Positions 30,853-41,843 of a DNA stretch of 64,000 bases are shown here, piece after piece. Position 1 is the stretch's first letter; every line of letters starts with the position of its first letter. Both the position numbers and the translations under genes were made by a program. This stretch comes from Prochlorococcus sp. AG-355-J09. Lineage in GTDB: Bacteria > Cyanobacteriota > Cyanobacteriia > PCC-6307 > Cyanobiaceae. The notes below the pieces were generated by a model, which searched no databases, was not told the origin of the DNA, and saw only the letters and a list, made by a program, of their open reading frames with translations. The stretch lies in assembly GCA_003278735.1 (NCBI GenBank), contig QCDO01000004.1, positions 39,571-103,570 of the forward strand. Reading direction: 5' to 3'.

Positions 30853-31858
30853 AAAAAGAATTCTTTCGGGAGTTCAACCAACTGGTGATTTACATATTGG
30901 GAATTGGCTTGGGGCCATAAATAATTGGGTTACGCTTCAAGAGCAATATGAAACATTTCTATGTGTAGTTGATTTGCACGCAATAACAGCCTCATATAAT
31001 CCCAAAGAATTATCTCAGAACACTATCTCTACAGCGGCTTTGTATGTCGCTTGTGGGATAGATCCAGATATATGTTCAATTTTTGTCCAAAGTCAGATTT
31101 CAGCGCATTCAGAACTTTGTTGGATATTAAATTGCATGACCCCAATAAATTGGATGGAAAGAATGATTCAATTTAAAGAAAAATCCGTACAACAAGGTAA
31201 TAATGTATCTATTGGATTATTTGACTATCCAATACTTATGGCTGCAGACATCCTTCTTTATGATGCTGACTTCGTACCAGTAGGTGAGGATCAAAAACAA
31301 CATCTTGAACTTGCGAGAGATATTGCACAACAGAGAATTAATGCCAGATTTAGTAAGGATAAAAATATTTTAAAGATCCCTCAACCAATCATCATGAAGA
31401 ATGGTTCAAAAATAATGAGTTTAATTGATGGTTCAAAAAAGATGAGCAAAAGTGATCCTAATGAGGGCAGTCGCATTAACTTATTAGATCCTCCTGAAAT
31501 AATCACAAAAAAAATTAGAAGAGCAAAAAGTGACAGTTCTATTGGAATTGAATTTGAAAACCCTGAGAGACCAGAATCTAAAAATCTTTTAATGATTTAT
31601 TCAATATTATCTGGTAAAAAAATTTCTCAATGTGAAAAAGAATTCTCAGAGACTGGATGGGGAACATTTAAAAACTTAATTACTGAACAACTTATTGAAT
31701 CATTAGAACCTATTCAGAAAAAATATAAATTATTAATTAATGATCCCTATCAACTAACTAAAATACTTGATGAAGGGAAGGAAAGAGCTGAAGATGTAGC
31801 AAATCAGACTTTAAAAAGAGTTAAATCAAAATTGGGATTCTTTGCAATGGAGAAATAA
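30842..31858 (+). CDS. trpS: tryptophanyl-tRNA synthetase
   Basis: RILSGVQPTGDLHIGNWLGAI (HIGN), KKMSKSDPNEGSRI (KMSKS). Confidence 0.97.
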   Translation: MTNKKRILSGVQPTGDLHIGNWLGAINNWVTLQEQYETFLCVVDLHAITASYNPKELSQNTISTAALYVACGIDPDICSIFVQSQISAHSELCWILNCMTPINWMERMIQFKEKSVQQGNNVSIGLFDYPILMAADILLYDADFVPVGEDQKQHLELARDIAQQRINARFSKDKNILKIPQPIIMKNGSKIMSLIDGSKKMSKSDPNEGSRINLLDPPEIITKKIRRAKSDSSIGIEFENPERPESKNLLMIYSILSGKKISQCEKEFSETGWGTFKNLITEQLIESLEPIQKKYKLLINDPYQLTKILDEGKERAEDVANQTLKRVKSKLGFFAMEK

Positions 31859-31861
31859 ATT

Positions 31862-33778
31862 ATGCCAATAATTACCTTGCCTGATGGTTCAAAAAAGGGT
31901 TTCGAAAAATCTGTAACTATTCTAGAAATTGCAGAGAGTATTGGCGCTGGATTAGCTAAAGCAACAATTGCTGGAAAAGTAAATGATGTTCTTCTTGATG
32001 CAACAATTCCTATAAATAAAGATTCAAAAGTTGTAATTATCACATCAAAAGATAAAGAAGGAATTGAAATAATAAGGCATTCCTTCGCTCACCTTATTGG
32101 TCATGCAGTTAAACAAATTTACTCTGATATTAAAATGGCGATCGGGCCTGTAATTGAAGATGGTTTTTATTACGATATTTTCTCTGAATACAGATTTACT
32201 CCTGAAGATTTAATAAAAATCGAAAATAGAATTAATAAATTAATAAAAACAAACTATGACGTTGAAATTTTACAAGTTTCTAAAGAAGAGGCAATTAAAA
32301 CTTTTAAAGAAAGAGATGAGACTTTTAAATTAAGAATAATTGAAGAAATTCCTGAAGAAGGTCTCATCAATTTATACAAGCACGAAGAATACATCGACAT
32401 GTGTAGAGGGCCTCACGTTCCTAACACAAGACATTTGAGACACTTTAAATTACTTAAATTATCAGGTTCATATTGGAGAGGTAATAGTGAGAATGAATCC
32501 TTACAAAGGATATATGGAACTGCATGGGCAAAAGAAAAAGAACTCAATGACTACTTAACAAGAATTGAAGAAGCGGAAAAAAGAGATCATAGAAAACTTG
32601 GCAAAAAACATTCACTATTTCATATACAAGAAGAATCTCCAGGAATGATTTTTTGGCATCCAAATGGATGGATAATCTACCAAGTACTGGAAAAGTACAT
32701 AAGAGAAATACTCAAAAAAAATGATTATTTAGAAATTAAAACCCCACAAGCTGTTGATAAGTCTCTTTGGGAAAAATCCGGTCATTGGGAAAAATTTAGA
32801 GACGATATGTTCACTACTGCATCAGAAAATCGTACATATGCAATTAAACCAATGAATTGTCCATGCCATATTCAAGTATTTAATCAAGGTTTAAAAAGTT
32901 ATAAGGATTTACCTATTCGTCTAGCTGAATTTGGTTCTTGTCACAGAAACGAGCCCTCTGGTGCACTACATGGCTTAATGAGAGTAAGAAACTTTACTCA
33001 AGATGATGCACACATATTCTGCACAGAAGAGCAAATTCAAAAAGAGGTATCTACTTTTATAGATCTTGTTTTCGAGGTTTATAAAACTTTTGGTTTTAAT
33101 GAAATCATTATCAAATTATCAACTCGTCCTGAAAAAAGGGTAGGTAGTGAAGATATTTGGGATAAATCAGAAGAGGCTCTTACCAAAGCTCTTGATAATA
33201 AGAATCTAAAATGGGAACTACAACCTGGAGAAGGTGCTTTTTATGGTCCAAAAATAGAATTCTCGTTAAAAGATTGTCTTAATAGAGTTTGGCAATGCGG
33301 AACTATTCAGGTTGATTTCTCAATGCCTATTAGATTGAATGCAACTTATGTAGATATTGACAACGAAAAAAGAAATCCAGTTATGCTGCATAGAGCAATT
33401 TTAGGATCCTTTGAAAGATTTATTGGAATATTAATTGAACAATATGAGGCAAAATTCCCCATTTGGCTTGCGCCTTATCAAATAATTTTGTTGAGCATTA
33501 CTGATAGAAATATTGAAAAGTGTTTAGAATTTAATGAATTAATAAATAATAGTGGTTACAGATCAAAAGTTGATATTAGGAATGAAAAAATAGGATATAA
33601 AATACGAGAGGCAACTCTCGGCAGAGTTCCCTTAATTGCAGTTATTGGAGATAAAGAAGAGGAAATTGATTCAGTCGCCTTAAGAGCTTTGAATGGAAAA
33701 AATTTAGGAATTTACAACTTACCTAATCTTTTCAAATTAATGGATGAACAAATAGAAAAAAAAGGGAGAACAGAATAA
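31862..33778 (+). CDS. thrS: threonyl-tRNA synthetase
   Basis: TGS domain, [52 protein letters not shown]. Confidence 0.97.
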   Translation: MPIITLPDGSKKGFEKSVTILEIAESIGAGLAKATIAGKVNDVLLDATIPINKDSKVVIITSKDKEGIEIIRHSFAHLIGHAVKQIYSDIKMAIGPVIEDGFYYDIFSEYRFTPEDLIKIENRINKLIKTNYDVEILQVSKEEAIKTFKERDETFKLRIIEEIPEEGLINLYKHEEYIDMCRGPHVPNTRHLRHFKLLKLSGSYWRGNSENESLQRIYGTAWAKEKELNDYLTRIEEAEKRDHRKLGKKHSLFHIQEESPGMIFWHPNGWIIYQVLEKYIREILKKNDYLEIKTPQAVDKSLWEKSGHWEKFRDDMFTTASENRTYAIKPMNCPCHIQVFNQGLKSYKDLPIRLAEFGSCHRNEPSGALHGLMRVRNFTQDDAHIFCTEEQIQKEVSTFIDLVFEVYKTFGFNEIIIKLSTRPEKRVGSEDIWDKSEEALTKALDNKNLKWELQPGEGAFYGPKIEFSLKDCLNRVWQCGTIQVDFSMPIRLNATYVDIDNEKRNPVMLHRAILGSFERFIGILIEQYEAKFPIWLAPYQIILLSITDRNIEKCLEFNELINNSGYRSKVDIRNEKIGYKIREATLGRVPLIAVIGDKEEEIDSVALRALNGKNLGIYNLPNLFKLMDEQIEKKGRTE

Positions 33779-33788
33779 TTTCATATAT

Positions 33789-34823
33789 ATGAATTTTCTC
33801 GCTTGTGATTTAGGAGGTACAAAGGTTCTATTAGGCATTTTCGAAAAAGAAATAAATAATAATTCGCCCAAGTTAATAACCAAGAAGAAATATTTATCTT
33901 CTGATTGGAGTTCTTTTGAACTAATCCTAGAAGATTTTCTGAAAAAAGAATGCAAAAATATTACTCATCCTTCTTCTGCATGTTTTGCCGTAGCTGGTCC
34001 TATATCTAACAACAAAGCAAAAATCATTAACTTATCATGGAATATTTCTGGAAATGCTTTACAGAGGAAATTTAATCTTAAAAGCTGCGAGCTAATAAAT
34101 GATTTCGCTGTACAAATTTATGGAATACCTTTTTTAAAAAAAAATCAATATTCTACTATCCAAAATGGATCCTATTCTGAAGGTGCAAATAATGATTTGC
34201 ATGCCATTGTTGGAGCGGGGACTGGCTTGGGGATTGCAAGAGGAATAATATCAGGGGAAAAGGTAAAAGTTTTAGCTAGTGAAGGTGGTCATGTTGAGTA
34301 CTCCCCAAAGTCAAAATTAGAATGGGATTTAAAAATTTGGCTTAAGAATTACCTAAAACTTGAAAGGATATCTTGTGAAAGAATTATTAGCGGCACTGGT
34401 TTATCAAGAATTGCAGAATGGAGACTAAGCAAACCTGATGCCCAAAACCATTCTCTACAAAAATATTTAAAAAAAATTAAAAATTTTGATGCTGCGAGAA
34501 AAGAATTACCTGAAAAAATTTGCAATCTTTCTAAAGAAGGTGATCAGCTTATGATTGAAGTTGAGAGGATTTGGCTAGGCGCTTATGGCTCTTTATTGGG
34601 AGATGTTGCTCTTCAAGAATTATGCTTTGGTGGATTATGGATTTCTGGAGGAACAGCATCAAAACATTTCAAAAACTTTAAATCAGACTTATTTTTAAAA
34701 CAATTTTTCGACAAGGGAAGATTAAAAGATATTCTTAAAACAATACCTATAAAAGTAATTTTAGATGAAGAGTTTGGACTTTTTAGTGCAGCCTGCAGAG
34801 CAAAAATGCTTTTAAAAACTTAA
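33789..34823 (+). CDS. glk: glucokinase
   Basis: LACDLGGTKVLLGIFEKE, AVAGPISNNKAKIINLSWNI, AIVGAGTGLGIARG, ASEGGHVEYSP. Confidence 0.92.
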   Translation: MNFLACDLGGTKVLLGIFEKEINNNSPKLITKKKYLSSDWSSFELILEDFLKKECKNITHPSSACFAVAGPISNNKAKIINLSWNISGNALQRKFNLKSCELINDFAVQIYGIPFLKKNQYSTIQNGSYSEGANNDLHAIVGAGTGLGIARGIISGEKVKVLASEGGHVEYSPKSKLEWDLKIWLKNYLKLERISCERIISGTGLSRIAEWRLSKPDAQNHSLQKYLKKIKNFDAARKELPEKICNLSKEGDQLMIEVERIWLGAYGSLLGDVALQELCFGGLWISGGTASKHFKNFKSDLFLKQFFDKGRLKDILKTIPIKVILDEEFGLFSAACRAKMLLKT

Positions 34824-34832
34824 AACCAAAAA

Positions 34833-35780
34833 ATGTCTATTCCTCAAGTAGGTAAAAAAATAAGGGTAACTGTGCCTTCCACAACTGCCAATTTAGGGCC
34901 TGGATTCGATTGCCTTGGAGCAGCATTAGATTTATATAATGAATTTATTTTTACAAGAATTGAAGGTGGTGGAGATAGATTTGATTTAATAATGGAAAGT
35001 ACAGATGGTAATCATTTAAGAGGTGGACCTGAAAACTTAGTTTTTAGAGCAGCTCAAAAAGTATGGGAGAGCGCAAATATGGATCCTTTTGCACTTGAAG
35101 CAAGAGTTAAGTTGGCAGTGCCGCCAGCACGCGGGCTTGGAAGTAGCGCTACAGCAATAGTTGCTGGATTAATCGGAGCAAATGCAATAATGAACTCTCC
35201 ATTGTCCAAAGAAAAACTCCTTGAACTTGCCATTGACATAGAAGGTCATCCTGATAATGTAGTTCCCTCTCTTCTGGGTGGGCTTTGCTTGACGGCAAGG
35301 TCTTCTTCTCATAGATGGAGAATCATTAGATGTGATTGGCATGATTCAATTAAAGCTGTTGTAGCAATACCTGCGATTCGTCTAAGCACAAGTGAAGCAA
35401 GAAAGGTTATGCCCAAAAATGTACCCATATCTGATGCAGTTACAAATATGGGAGCACTTACTTTGTTACTAAACGGCTTAAAAGTAGGTAATGCGGAACT
35501 TATAAAAGAGGGAATGTTTGATAAGTTACATGAACCCTACAGATGGAAACTTATTAAGGGTGGATTAGAAGTTAAAGATGCGGCACTAAATGCAGGCGCT
35601 CTAGGATGCGCAATCAGTGGGGCTGGGCCAAGTATCTTGGCTTTGTGTAAAAAAGAAAATGGTAAAAACGTCAGTCAAGCAATGGTTAAAGCATGGGAGA
35701 AGTCAGGCGTAGCTAGCAGAGCACCGTTCTTAAACGTCCAAACAAAGGGCAGCCAATTTAGCACTATCTCTCGTAAGTAG
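34833..35780 (+). CDS. thrB: homoserine kinase
   Basis: GHMP kinase: VPSTTANLGPGFDCLGAALDLYN, PARGLGSSATAIVAGL, EGHPDNVVPSLLGGLCL. Confidence 0.96.
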   Translation: MSIPQVGKKIRVTVPSTTANLGPGFDCLGAALDLYNEFIFTRIEGGGDRFDLIMESTDGNHLRGGPENLVFRAAQKVWESANMDPFALEARVKLAVPPARGLGSSATAIVAGLIGANAIMNSPLSKEKLLELAIDIEGHPDNVVPSLLGGLCLTARSSSHRWRIIRCDWHDSIKAVVAIPAIRLSTSEARKVMPKNVPISDAVTNMGALTLLLNGLKVGNAELIKEGMFDKLHEPYRWKLIKGGLEVKDAALNAGALGCAISGAGPSILALCKKENGKNVSQAMVKAWEKSGVASRAPFLNVQTKGSQFSTISRK

Positions 35781-35859
35781 TTTTACTTAGGCATTTTTAA
35801 TGTTATAGTCTCAAGCTAGTACAACTTCAACTAGAATAAAAAAATTATTCATTACATAA

Positions 35860-37401
35860 ATGAATTTAGAAACTTTTCCTTGGCTATCATCTATTGTTTT
35901 ACTGCCTTTAATCGGGGCATTAATAATGCCTTTCTTGAGTTCAAAAGAAGGAGAAGATAATTCACTCCCCAGAAATATCTCATTAAGTTTTTTATTTTTA
36001 GATTTTTTATTAATAATAGGCGTCCTTTTTCAAAAATTCAATACTTCAGATAGCTCTTTACAACTTGTAGAAAGAGCTTCTTGGTTACCATCAATAGGCT
36101 TAGAGTGGTCTCTTGGAGTAGATGGGTTATCTGCTCCTTTGATAGCTTTAAGTGGGTTAATTACATTTTTATCAGCTGCGGCTAGTTGGAAAATTAAGAA
36201 AAAATCTAATCTATATTTTGCCCTCTTATTAGTCCAAGCCTCAGCACAAGCACTGGTTTTCCTTTCTCAAGATTTCCTATTATTTTTCTTGGCCTGGGAA
36301 CTTGAATTGGTTCCGGTATATCTTCTTATTGCGATTTGGGGAGGGAAAAAGAAATTATATGCAGCCACTAAATTCATTCTTTACACAGCTTTAGCTTCTT
36401 TATTAATACTCATAAGTGGGTTAGCACTTGCCTTGAGTGGTGATACCTTTACTTTAAATATCACTGATTTAACAAATAAACATGTATCGGGCAGCTTAGC
36501 TTTATTATCTTATTTAGGATTTTTAATTGGTTTTGGAGTAAAACTTCCTATCTTTCCATTACATACATGGTTACCTGATGCTCATGGAGAGGCAAATGCT
36601 CCAGTTTCAATGTTACTAGCTGGAATACTCTTAAAAATGGGAGGTTATGCTCTATTAAGATTCAATGTCCAAATACTACCTGAAGTACATCTTCAAATTG
36701 CACCTGCGTTAATTATTCTTGGAATCATTAATATAATTTACGGAGCTCTAAATGCATTTGCACAAGATAATGTCAAAAGGAGAATTGCATGTAGCTCTGT
36801 GAGTCATATGGGTTTTGTACTGTTAGGGATTGGAGCAGTAGATGCTCTTGGAATTAGTGGAGCAATGCTGCAAATGATCAGTCACGGACTTATAGCTGCA
36901 GCTATGTTCTTTGTTACGGGCGCGTTCTATGAAAGAACAAATACTCTTTCCATACCAAATATGGGTGGCTTAGCAAAGGTCTTGCCAATAACCTTTGCTT
37001 TTTTCTTAGCAAGCTCATTGGCCTCTCTAGCACTACCTGGAATGAGCGGTTTTATAAGTGAAATAACTGTATTTTTAGGTATCACTAGTCAAGAAGGCTT
37101 TAGCTCTATCTTTAGATCAATCACGATTCTTATTGCAGCCATAGGATTAGTTTTAACACCAATATATTTATTATCAATGTGTAGAAGAGTATTCTTTGGT
37201 CCTAGAATTCCAGCACTAGCTACAGTTAAAGAGATGAATGGTAGAGAATTGACTATAGGTTTCAGCTTATTATTGCCTACATTGGTGATAGGTTTTTGGC
37301 CCAAAATCGCCATAAATTTGTACGAATCTTCAACCAATGCTCTCAGTCAGCAGCTAACTTTAGCTAAATTAATCGGATTAATCCCAACTCTAGTTAATTA
37401 A
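35860..37401 (+). CDS. ndhD: NAD(P)H-quinone oxidoreductase subunit 4 (NdhD)
   Basis: 513 aa polytopic; [65 protein letters not shown]. Confidence 0.94.
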   Translation: MNLETFPWLSSIVLLPLIGALIMPFLSSKEGEDNSLPRNISLSFLFLDFLLIIGVLFQKFNTSDSSLQLVERASWLPSIGLEWSLGVDGLSAPLIALSGLITFLSAAASWKIKKKSNLYFALLLVQASAQALVFLSQDFLLFFLAWELELVPVYLLIAIWGGKKKLYAATKFILYTALASLLILISGLALALSGDTFTLNITDLTNKHVSGSLALLSYLGFLIGFGVKLPIFPLHTWLPDAHGEANAPVSMLLAGILLKMGGYALLRFNVQILPEVHLQIAPALIILGIINIIYGALNAFAQDNVKRRIACSSVSHMGFVLLGIGAVDALGISGAMLQMISHGLIAAAMFFVTGAFYERTNTLSIPNMGGLAKVLPITFAFFLASSLASLALPGMSGFISEITVFLGITSQEGFSSIFRSITILIAAIGLVLTPIYLLSMCRRVFFGPRIPALATVKEMNGRELTIGFSLLLPTLVIGFWPKIAINLYESSTNALSQQLTLAKLIGLIPTLVN

Positions 37402-37414
37402 ATTACCTTAATAA

Positions 37415-39502
37415 ATGGAATCCTCAATTTTTAAATATGGAGAGTTACCACAATTTAAAAAATTTACTCCCGAAAGCATAAGTAAACAATTTCCAGTAGT
37501 ACTAGAAAAGATAACTGAAGAGTTTAAAAACATTGAAAAAAATTTATCAAATTATTTGATTCAAAATGATTTAAATTGGGACAAGGTAATAAATCCTTTA
37601 AATGAAGCAAATGAAATTCTTAGATGGAGTTGGGGAGTAATAAGTCATCTGAATGCTGTAAATAATTCTGAAAGTTTAAGAGATATTTATTCAAAATTTC
37701 TTCCAGAGATAATTAGCTTGAGTAATAAATTCGGGCAAAGTAAAGTAATTTACGATTCTTTAGTCAAGCTTAAAGAAACAAATAACTTTGATCAGATTAA
37801 AAACAGAATTTTAGATAAAGAAATTCTTGAGATGCAACATAGAGGAATTTCACTACAAAAAAATGATCAAGAAGAATTTAACAAAATTTCAGAAAAACTT
37901 GGAAAGCTATCAACCGAATTCAGTAACAATGTTCTTGATGCCACTAACCAATGGTTTTTAATATTAAATAAAAAATCTGAAGTCGATGGTCTTCCTGAAC
38001 GAGTACTTGAATTGATGGCAATTTCTGCACACAATCACTTAAAAAAAGATGAAGAACTTGATATTAAAAATGGTCCTTGGAAATTAAGTCTAGATATTCC
38101 AACTTATACTTCGTTCATGACATATGCCACCGATCGTAATCTTAGAGAAAAGCTATATAAGGCATTCGTTAGTAGGGCTTCTCAAGGAGAAAAAAATAAT
38201 TCTCAAATCATTGAAGATATATTATCTCTAAGAACTAAACAGGCTAATCTTCTCGGTTATAAAAGTTGGGCCGAACTAAGTTTGTCAACGAAAATGGCGA
38301 AAGAAATTAAAAATGTGGAAAACCTTTTAGAAGAGTTGAGAGAACCAGCATTCAAAACCGCAAAAATTGAATTAGAAACGCTCGATAAGTTTTCTAAAGC
38401 TAATGGGTTTCCAAAATCGCAGAATATTGAGCCATGGGACATTAGTTTTTGGTCTGAACTTCTTAGAAAGGAAAAGCTCAATTTGGATCAAGAGTCTTTG
38501 AGACCTTGGTTCCCACTAAATGATGTTTTGAAAGGTTTATTTAAATTAAGTGAGAATCTTTTTGAAATTAAAGTAGTTGAGGCGACTGACGAGGCTCCTC
38601 TATGGAATGATGACGTTTTATTTTTTAATATCCTTAATAAAGAAGATAAGAAAATAGCATCTTTTTACCTGGATCCATATTCGAGGCCTGAATCAAAGAG
38701 AGGGGGGGCTTGGATGGATGAATGTTTGAACAAAAATAATATTGGGGGAAAGACCCTCCCTGTAGCTTATCTCGTTTGTAATCAGACTCCGCCATCAAAA
38801 GATAAACCTAGTTTGATGAGTTTTGAAGAAGTTCAGACACTTTTCCATGAATTTGGTCATGGTCTTCAACACATGCTTACTACTGTAAATCTTCCTCAAG
38901 CAGCTGGCATCAACAATGTTGAGTGGGATGCAGTCGAGCTTCCAAGTCAATTTATGGAAAACTGGTGTTTTCATAAAAATACACTTATGAATATTGCTAA
39001 GCACTACAAAACAGGAGAAAAATTATCCGATGAGAATTTTGAGAAACTCCTAAAGAATAGAACTTTTAATTGTGGTATGGCTACTCTTAGACAACTACAT
39101 TTTGCGATTACAGATCTCAGATTGCACAGTGGTATTGATAAAAACGAAGGTAAAACAGCAGATGAAATAAGAAGAGAAATTGCAACACAAACTACTGTTA
39201 TTGAACCAATTCAAGAAGATCAATTTCTTTGTTGTTTTAGTCATATATTTGCAGGAGGATATTCTGCAGGATATTACTCATATAAATGGGCTGAAGTTCT
39301 AAGTGCTGATGCATTTTCAATGTTCGAAGAAGCTGATCTAGAAAACTATGAAGATATAAAGTTAATAGGAAAAAGATTCAAAGATACAATACTTAGCTTG
39401 GGTGGGAGCTTACCTCCTTTAGACATATTTAAACTATTCAGGGGAAGAGAGCCACAAACAAATTCATTAATAAGACACTTAGGTTTATCTGGAGCTACAT
39501 AA
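37415..39502 (+). CDS. prlC: oligopeptidase A (M3 family metallopeptidase)
   Basis: Zn motif FHEFGHGLQHML and GINNVEWDAVELPSQFMENWCF. Confidence 0.94.
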   Translation: MESSIFKYGELPQFKKFTPESISKQFPVVLEKITEEFKNIEKNLSNYLIQNDLNWDKVINPLNEANEILRWSWGVISHLNAVNNSESLRDIYSKFLPEIISLSNKFGQSKVIYDSLVKLKETNNFDQIKNRILDKEILEMQHRGISLQKNDQEEFNKISEKLGKLSTEFSNNVLDATNQWFLILNKKSEVDGLPERVLELMAISAHNHLKKDEELDIKNGPWKLSLDIPTYTSFMTYATDRNLREKLYKAFVSRASQGEKNNSQIIEDILSLRTKQANLLGYKSWAELSLSTKMAKEIKNVENLLEELREPAFKTAKIELETLDKFSKANGFPKSQNIEPWDISFWSELLRKEKLNLDQESLRPWFPLNDVLKGLFKLSENLFEIKVVEATDEAPLWNDDVLFFNILNKEDKKIASFYLDPYSRPESKRGGAWMDECLNKNNIGGKTLPVAYLVCNQTPPSKDKPSLMSFEEVQTLFHEFGHGLQHMLTTVNLPQAAGINNVEWDAVELPSQFMENWCFHKNTLMNIAKHYKTGEKLSDENFEKLLKNRTFNCGMATLRQLHFAITDLRLHSGIDKNEGKTADEIRREIATQTTVIEPIQEDQFLCCFSHIFAGGYSAGYYSYKWAEVLSADAFSMFEEADLENYEDIKLIGKRFKDTILSLGGSLPPLDIFKLFRGREPQTNSLIRHLGLSGAT

Positions 39503-40106
39503 TTATTTCATTGATTATTTTATCAACCACAGATTTATTTCTTACTAGATTTCTATGTTTATAAACTTTTACTGATATTTTTTTTCCAAAATTTAAATTT
39601 GTCCACCATCCAGGGAAAACCATCAAATCCCAATAAGTAAAAAAATTTATACACTCTACATCATCAAGAAAAAAATCATTATTCGCGAGTCCTCTCAAAA
39701 ACTTACTATTTATTTTCATTTCTGATATTCCTTTAAAAGGGTATTTAGGTATTAATTGAGCCATCAAAGTTCCTTTTTGAGGGGAACCTATAGATATAAA
39801 TCTTCTTGTTCTTTTATGTCCATTAAATTTTTGAAGCCAGTGCCTACCAATTATTCCTCCCATAGAAAATCCCAAGATATCTATTTCTTTTTCTATACCG
39901 TATTTCTCTAAAATTAATTCGTTTAATTTATTAGTCAAATCCAGAATTGAAGTCATTCCATATGAATGAATAAGAGTGGGGGCAAAATATTCAATGCCAA
40001 TATCATCAAGTTTTGAGGTAATTATAGAAAAAATACTTGAAGTATTCCAAAGTCCATGAATCAATATAATGGGATTTCTTTTTTTCAATACTTTAGTTAT
40101 TTTCAA
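39495..40106 (-). CDS. alpha/beta hydrolase (lipase-like)
   Basis: PIILIHGLWNTSSIF, IDILGFSMGGIIGRHWLQKF (GFSMG nucleophile elbow). Confidence 0.8.
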   Translation of the reverse strand: MKITKVLKKRNPIILIHGLWNTSSIFSIITSKLDDIGIEYFAPTLIHSYGMTSILDLTNKLNELILEKYGIEKEIDILGFSMGGIIGRHWLQKFNGHKRTRRFISIGSPQKGTLMAQLIPKYPFKGISEMKINSKFLRGLANNDFFLDDVECINFFTYWDLMVFPGWWTNLNFGKKISVKVYKHRNLVRNKSVVDKIINEIIM

Positions 40107-40455
40107 GAATTCTTACTATTGAGACCTTCCCATCGAAACCTGTTATTGGAGGATTGCATTTTGTCAAAATAATTTTAACTTTAGAAAGCTTAAATTCCTG
40201 ATCAATGGTTTCTAAAATTGCGTTGGAATATTTTTCGATTGTATAAAAATAAATTTTCTTTGATTGATCTTTTAAAATTTGAACTAATTTTGAATAGTCA
40301 ACTGTTTTTTTAATATCATCATTTACTGTACATTTTTCAAAATCAGTCCACAAAAATATATCTAAAATAAATAGTTGTCCTAATTCCCTTTCTTCATCAA
40401 GCACGCCAACCCTAGCCCAAAGTTTAATATCCTCAATTTTTAAAAAAGTTTCCAT
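40093..40455 (-). CDS. folB: dihydroneopterin aldolase
   Basis: LKIEDIKLWARVGVLDEERELGQLFILDIFLWTD...TVDYSKL. Confidence 0.88.
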   Translation of the reverse strand: METFLKIEDIKLWARVGVLDEERELGQLFILDIFLWTDFEKCTVNDDIKKTVDYSKLVQILKDQSKKIYFYTIEKYSNAILETIDQEFKLSKVKIILTKCNPPITGFDGKVSIVRILENN

Positions 40456-40466
40456 CTTTAAAAGTT

Positions 40467-41777
40467 TTAAAGATCTTTATGTGTATAGATAGCCTTTCCT
40501 GATGAAAAATCATCAACTATATTCCCATCACCTTTTAGGAAGTATTTATAAGTGACCAAACCTTCTAGACCTACAGGTCCCCTTGGTGGGAGAGTTTGGG
40601 TAGATATACCAACTTCAGCTCCGAATCCATATCTAAACCCATCAGCAAACCTAGTAGAGCAATTATGAAAAACACCTGCACTATCAACTACATTCATAAA
40701 TTTATTAGCAGTGTTTGAATTTTCAGTAATTATTCCATCTGTATGTTTTGAACCATAGTCTTGAATATGTGTGATTGCTTCCTCCAGATCATCAACAATT
40801 TTTATCGATAAAATTAAATCCAAATATTCAGTTTTCCAATCTTCTAGACTAGCTTCATACTTTACCCCTAAGTCAACAGATCTCTTATCTCCAATTAATT
40901 TAACATCTTTAGAATTAAACAAAGGGATGGCCTTTTCTAAAAAAGCTGGTGCAATATCTTTATGGACTAATAAAGTTTCGATAGCATTACATGCTGCAGG
41001 ATATTGAATTTTACTGTCCAAAGCGGCTGATAAAGCCATCTCAAGATTTGCCTCAATATCTATATACAAATGACAAATTCCATCAGCATGTCCGAGCACA
41101 GGAATTCTTGTATTCTCCTGTATAAATTTAACTAATTCATTACTTCCTCTTGGAATTATTAAATTAATGTATTTCTCAAGATTTAACATCGCCATGCTAT
41201 CTTTTCTGCTTGTAAGTAAACATATTGCATTTTTATCAAGACCTGATTCAGTTAAACCTTCTTGCAATGCTTTCACTATTGAAGTATTTGTTAAATTAGC
41301 TTCACTTCCACCTTTTAGCATTACTCCATTACCTGATCTTATTGCTAAAGAACTAATTTGCATCACAGCATCTGGCCTTGATTCAAAAATAACCCCTAAG
41401 ACTCCAATTGGCACAGTTTTTCTTTCTAAAATCAAATCCTTTGAAAGCTCTCTTTTTATTTGAACTTGATTTACAGGATCAGCCAAGTCTCCAACTTTTC
41501 TTACCCCTTGAATTCCTGAATTTAATTTTGCTTTTGATAACTTTAATCTAGAAAGTAAAGCCTTGGAAATACCCTTTTTTTCTGCACTTGAATAATCCGC
41601 ATTATTAGCTTCTAATATTTCTTTAGAATTTTTTTCTAGATAATCAGCCATGCAATTTAAGGCTTTAATTCGATTTTTATTTTCAGTCTGACTTATTTTT
41701 ATTGATGCCGAACGAACTTTATCAGCTTTTTCTAAAAGATCATTACCTGGTTGAGGAACTTCAAAGATATTAGCCAT
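40467..41777 (-). CDS. proA: gamma-glutamyl phosphate reductase
   Basis: VPIGVLGVIFESRPDAVMQISSLAIRSGNGVMLKGGSEA, IPRGSNELVKFIQENTRIPVLGHADGICH. Confidence 0.96.
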   Translation of the reverse strand: MANIFEVPQPGNDLLEKADKVRSASIKISQTENKNRIKALNCMADYLEKNSKEILEANNADYSSAEKKGISKALLSRLKLSKAKLNSGIQGVRKVGDLADPVNQVQIKRELSKDLILERKTVPIGVLGVIFESRPDAVMQISSLAIRSGNGVMLKGGSEANLTNTSIVKALQEGLTESGLDKNAICLLTSRKDSMAMLNLEKYINLIIPRGSNELVKFIQENTRIPVLGHADGICHLYIDIEANLEMALSAALDSKIQYPAACNAIETLLVHKDIAPAFLEKAIPLFNSKDVKLIGDKRSVDLGVKYEASLEDWKTEYLDLILSIKIVDDLEEAITHIQDYGSKHTDGIITENSNTANKFMNVVDSAGVFHNCSTRFADGFRYGFGAEVGISTQTLPPRGPVGLEGLVTYKYFLKGDGNIVDDFSSGKAIYTHKDL

Positions 41778-41843
41778 AATATTTTTTAGATAATCTAATA
41801 ATAATTCAAATTAACGATTCTTAAAAGTAAATTTCTTTATGAT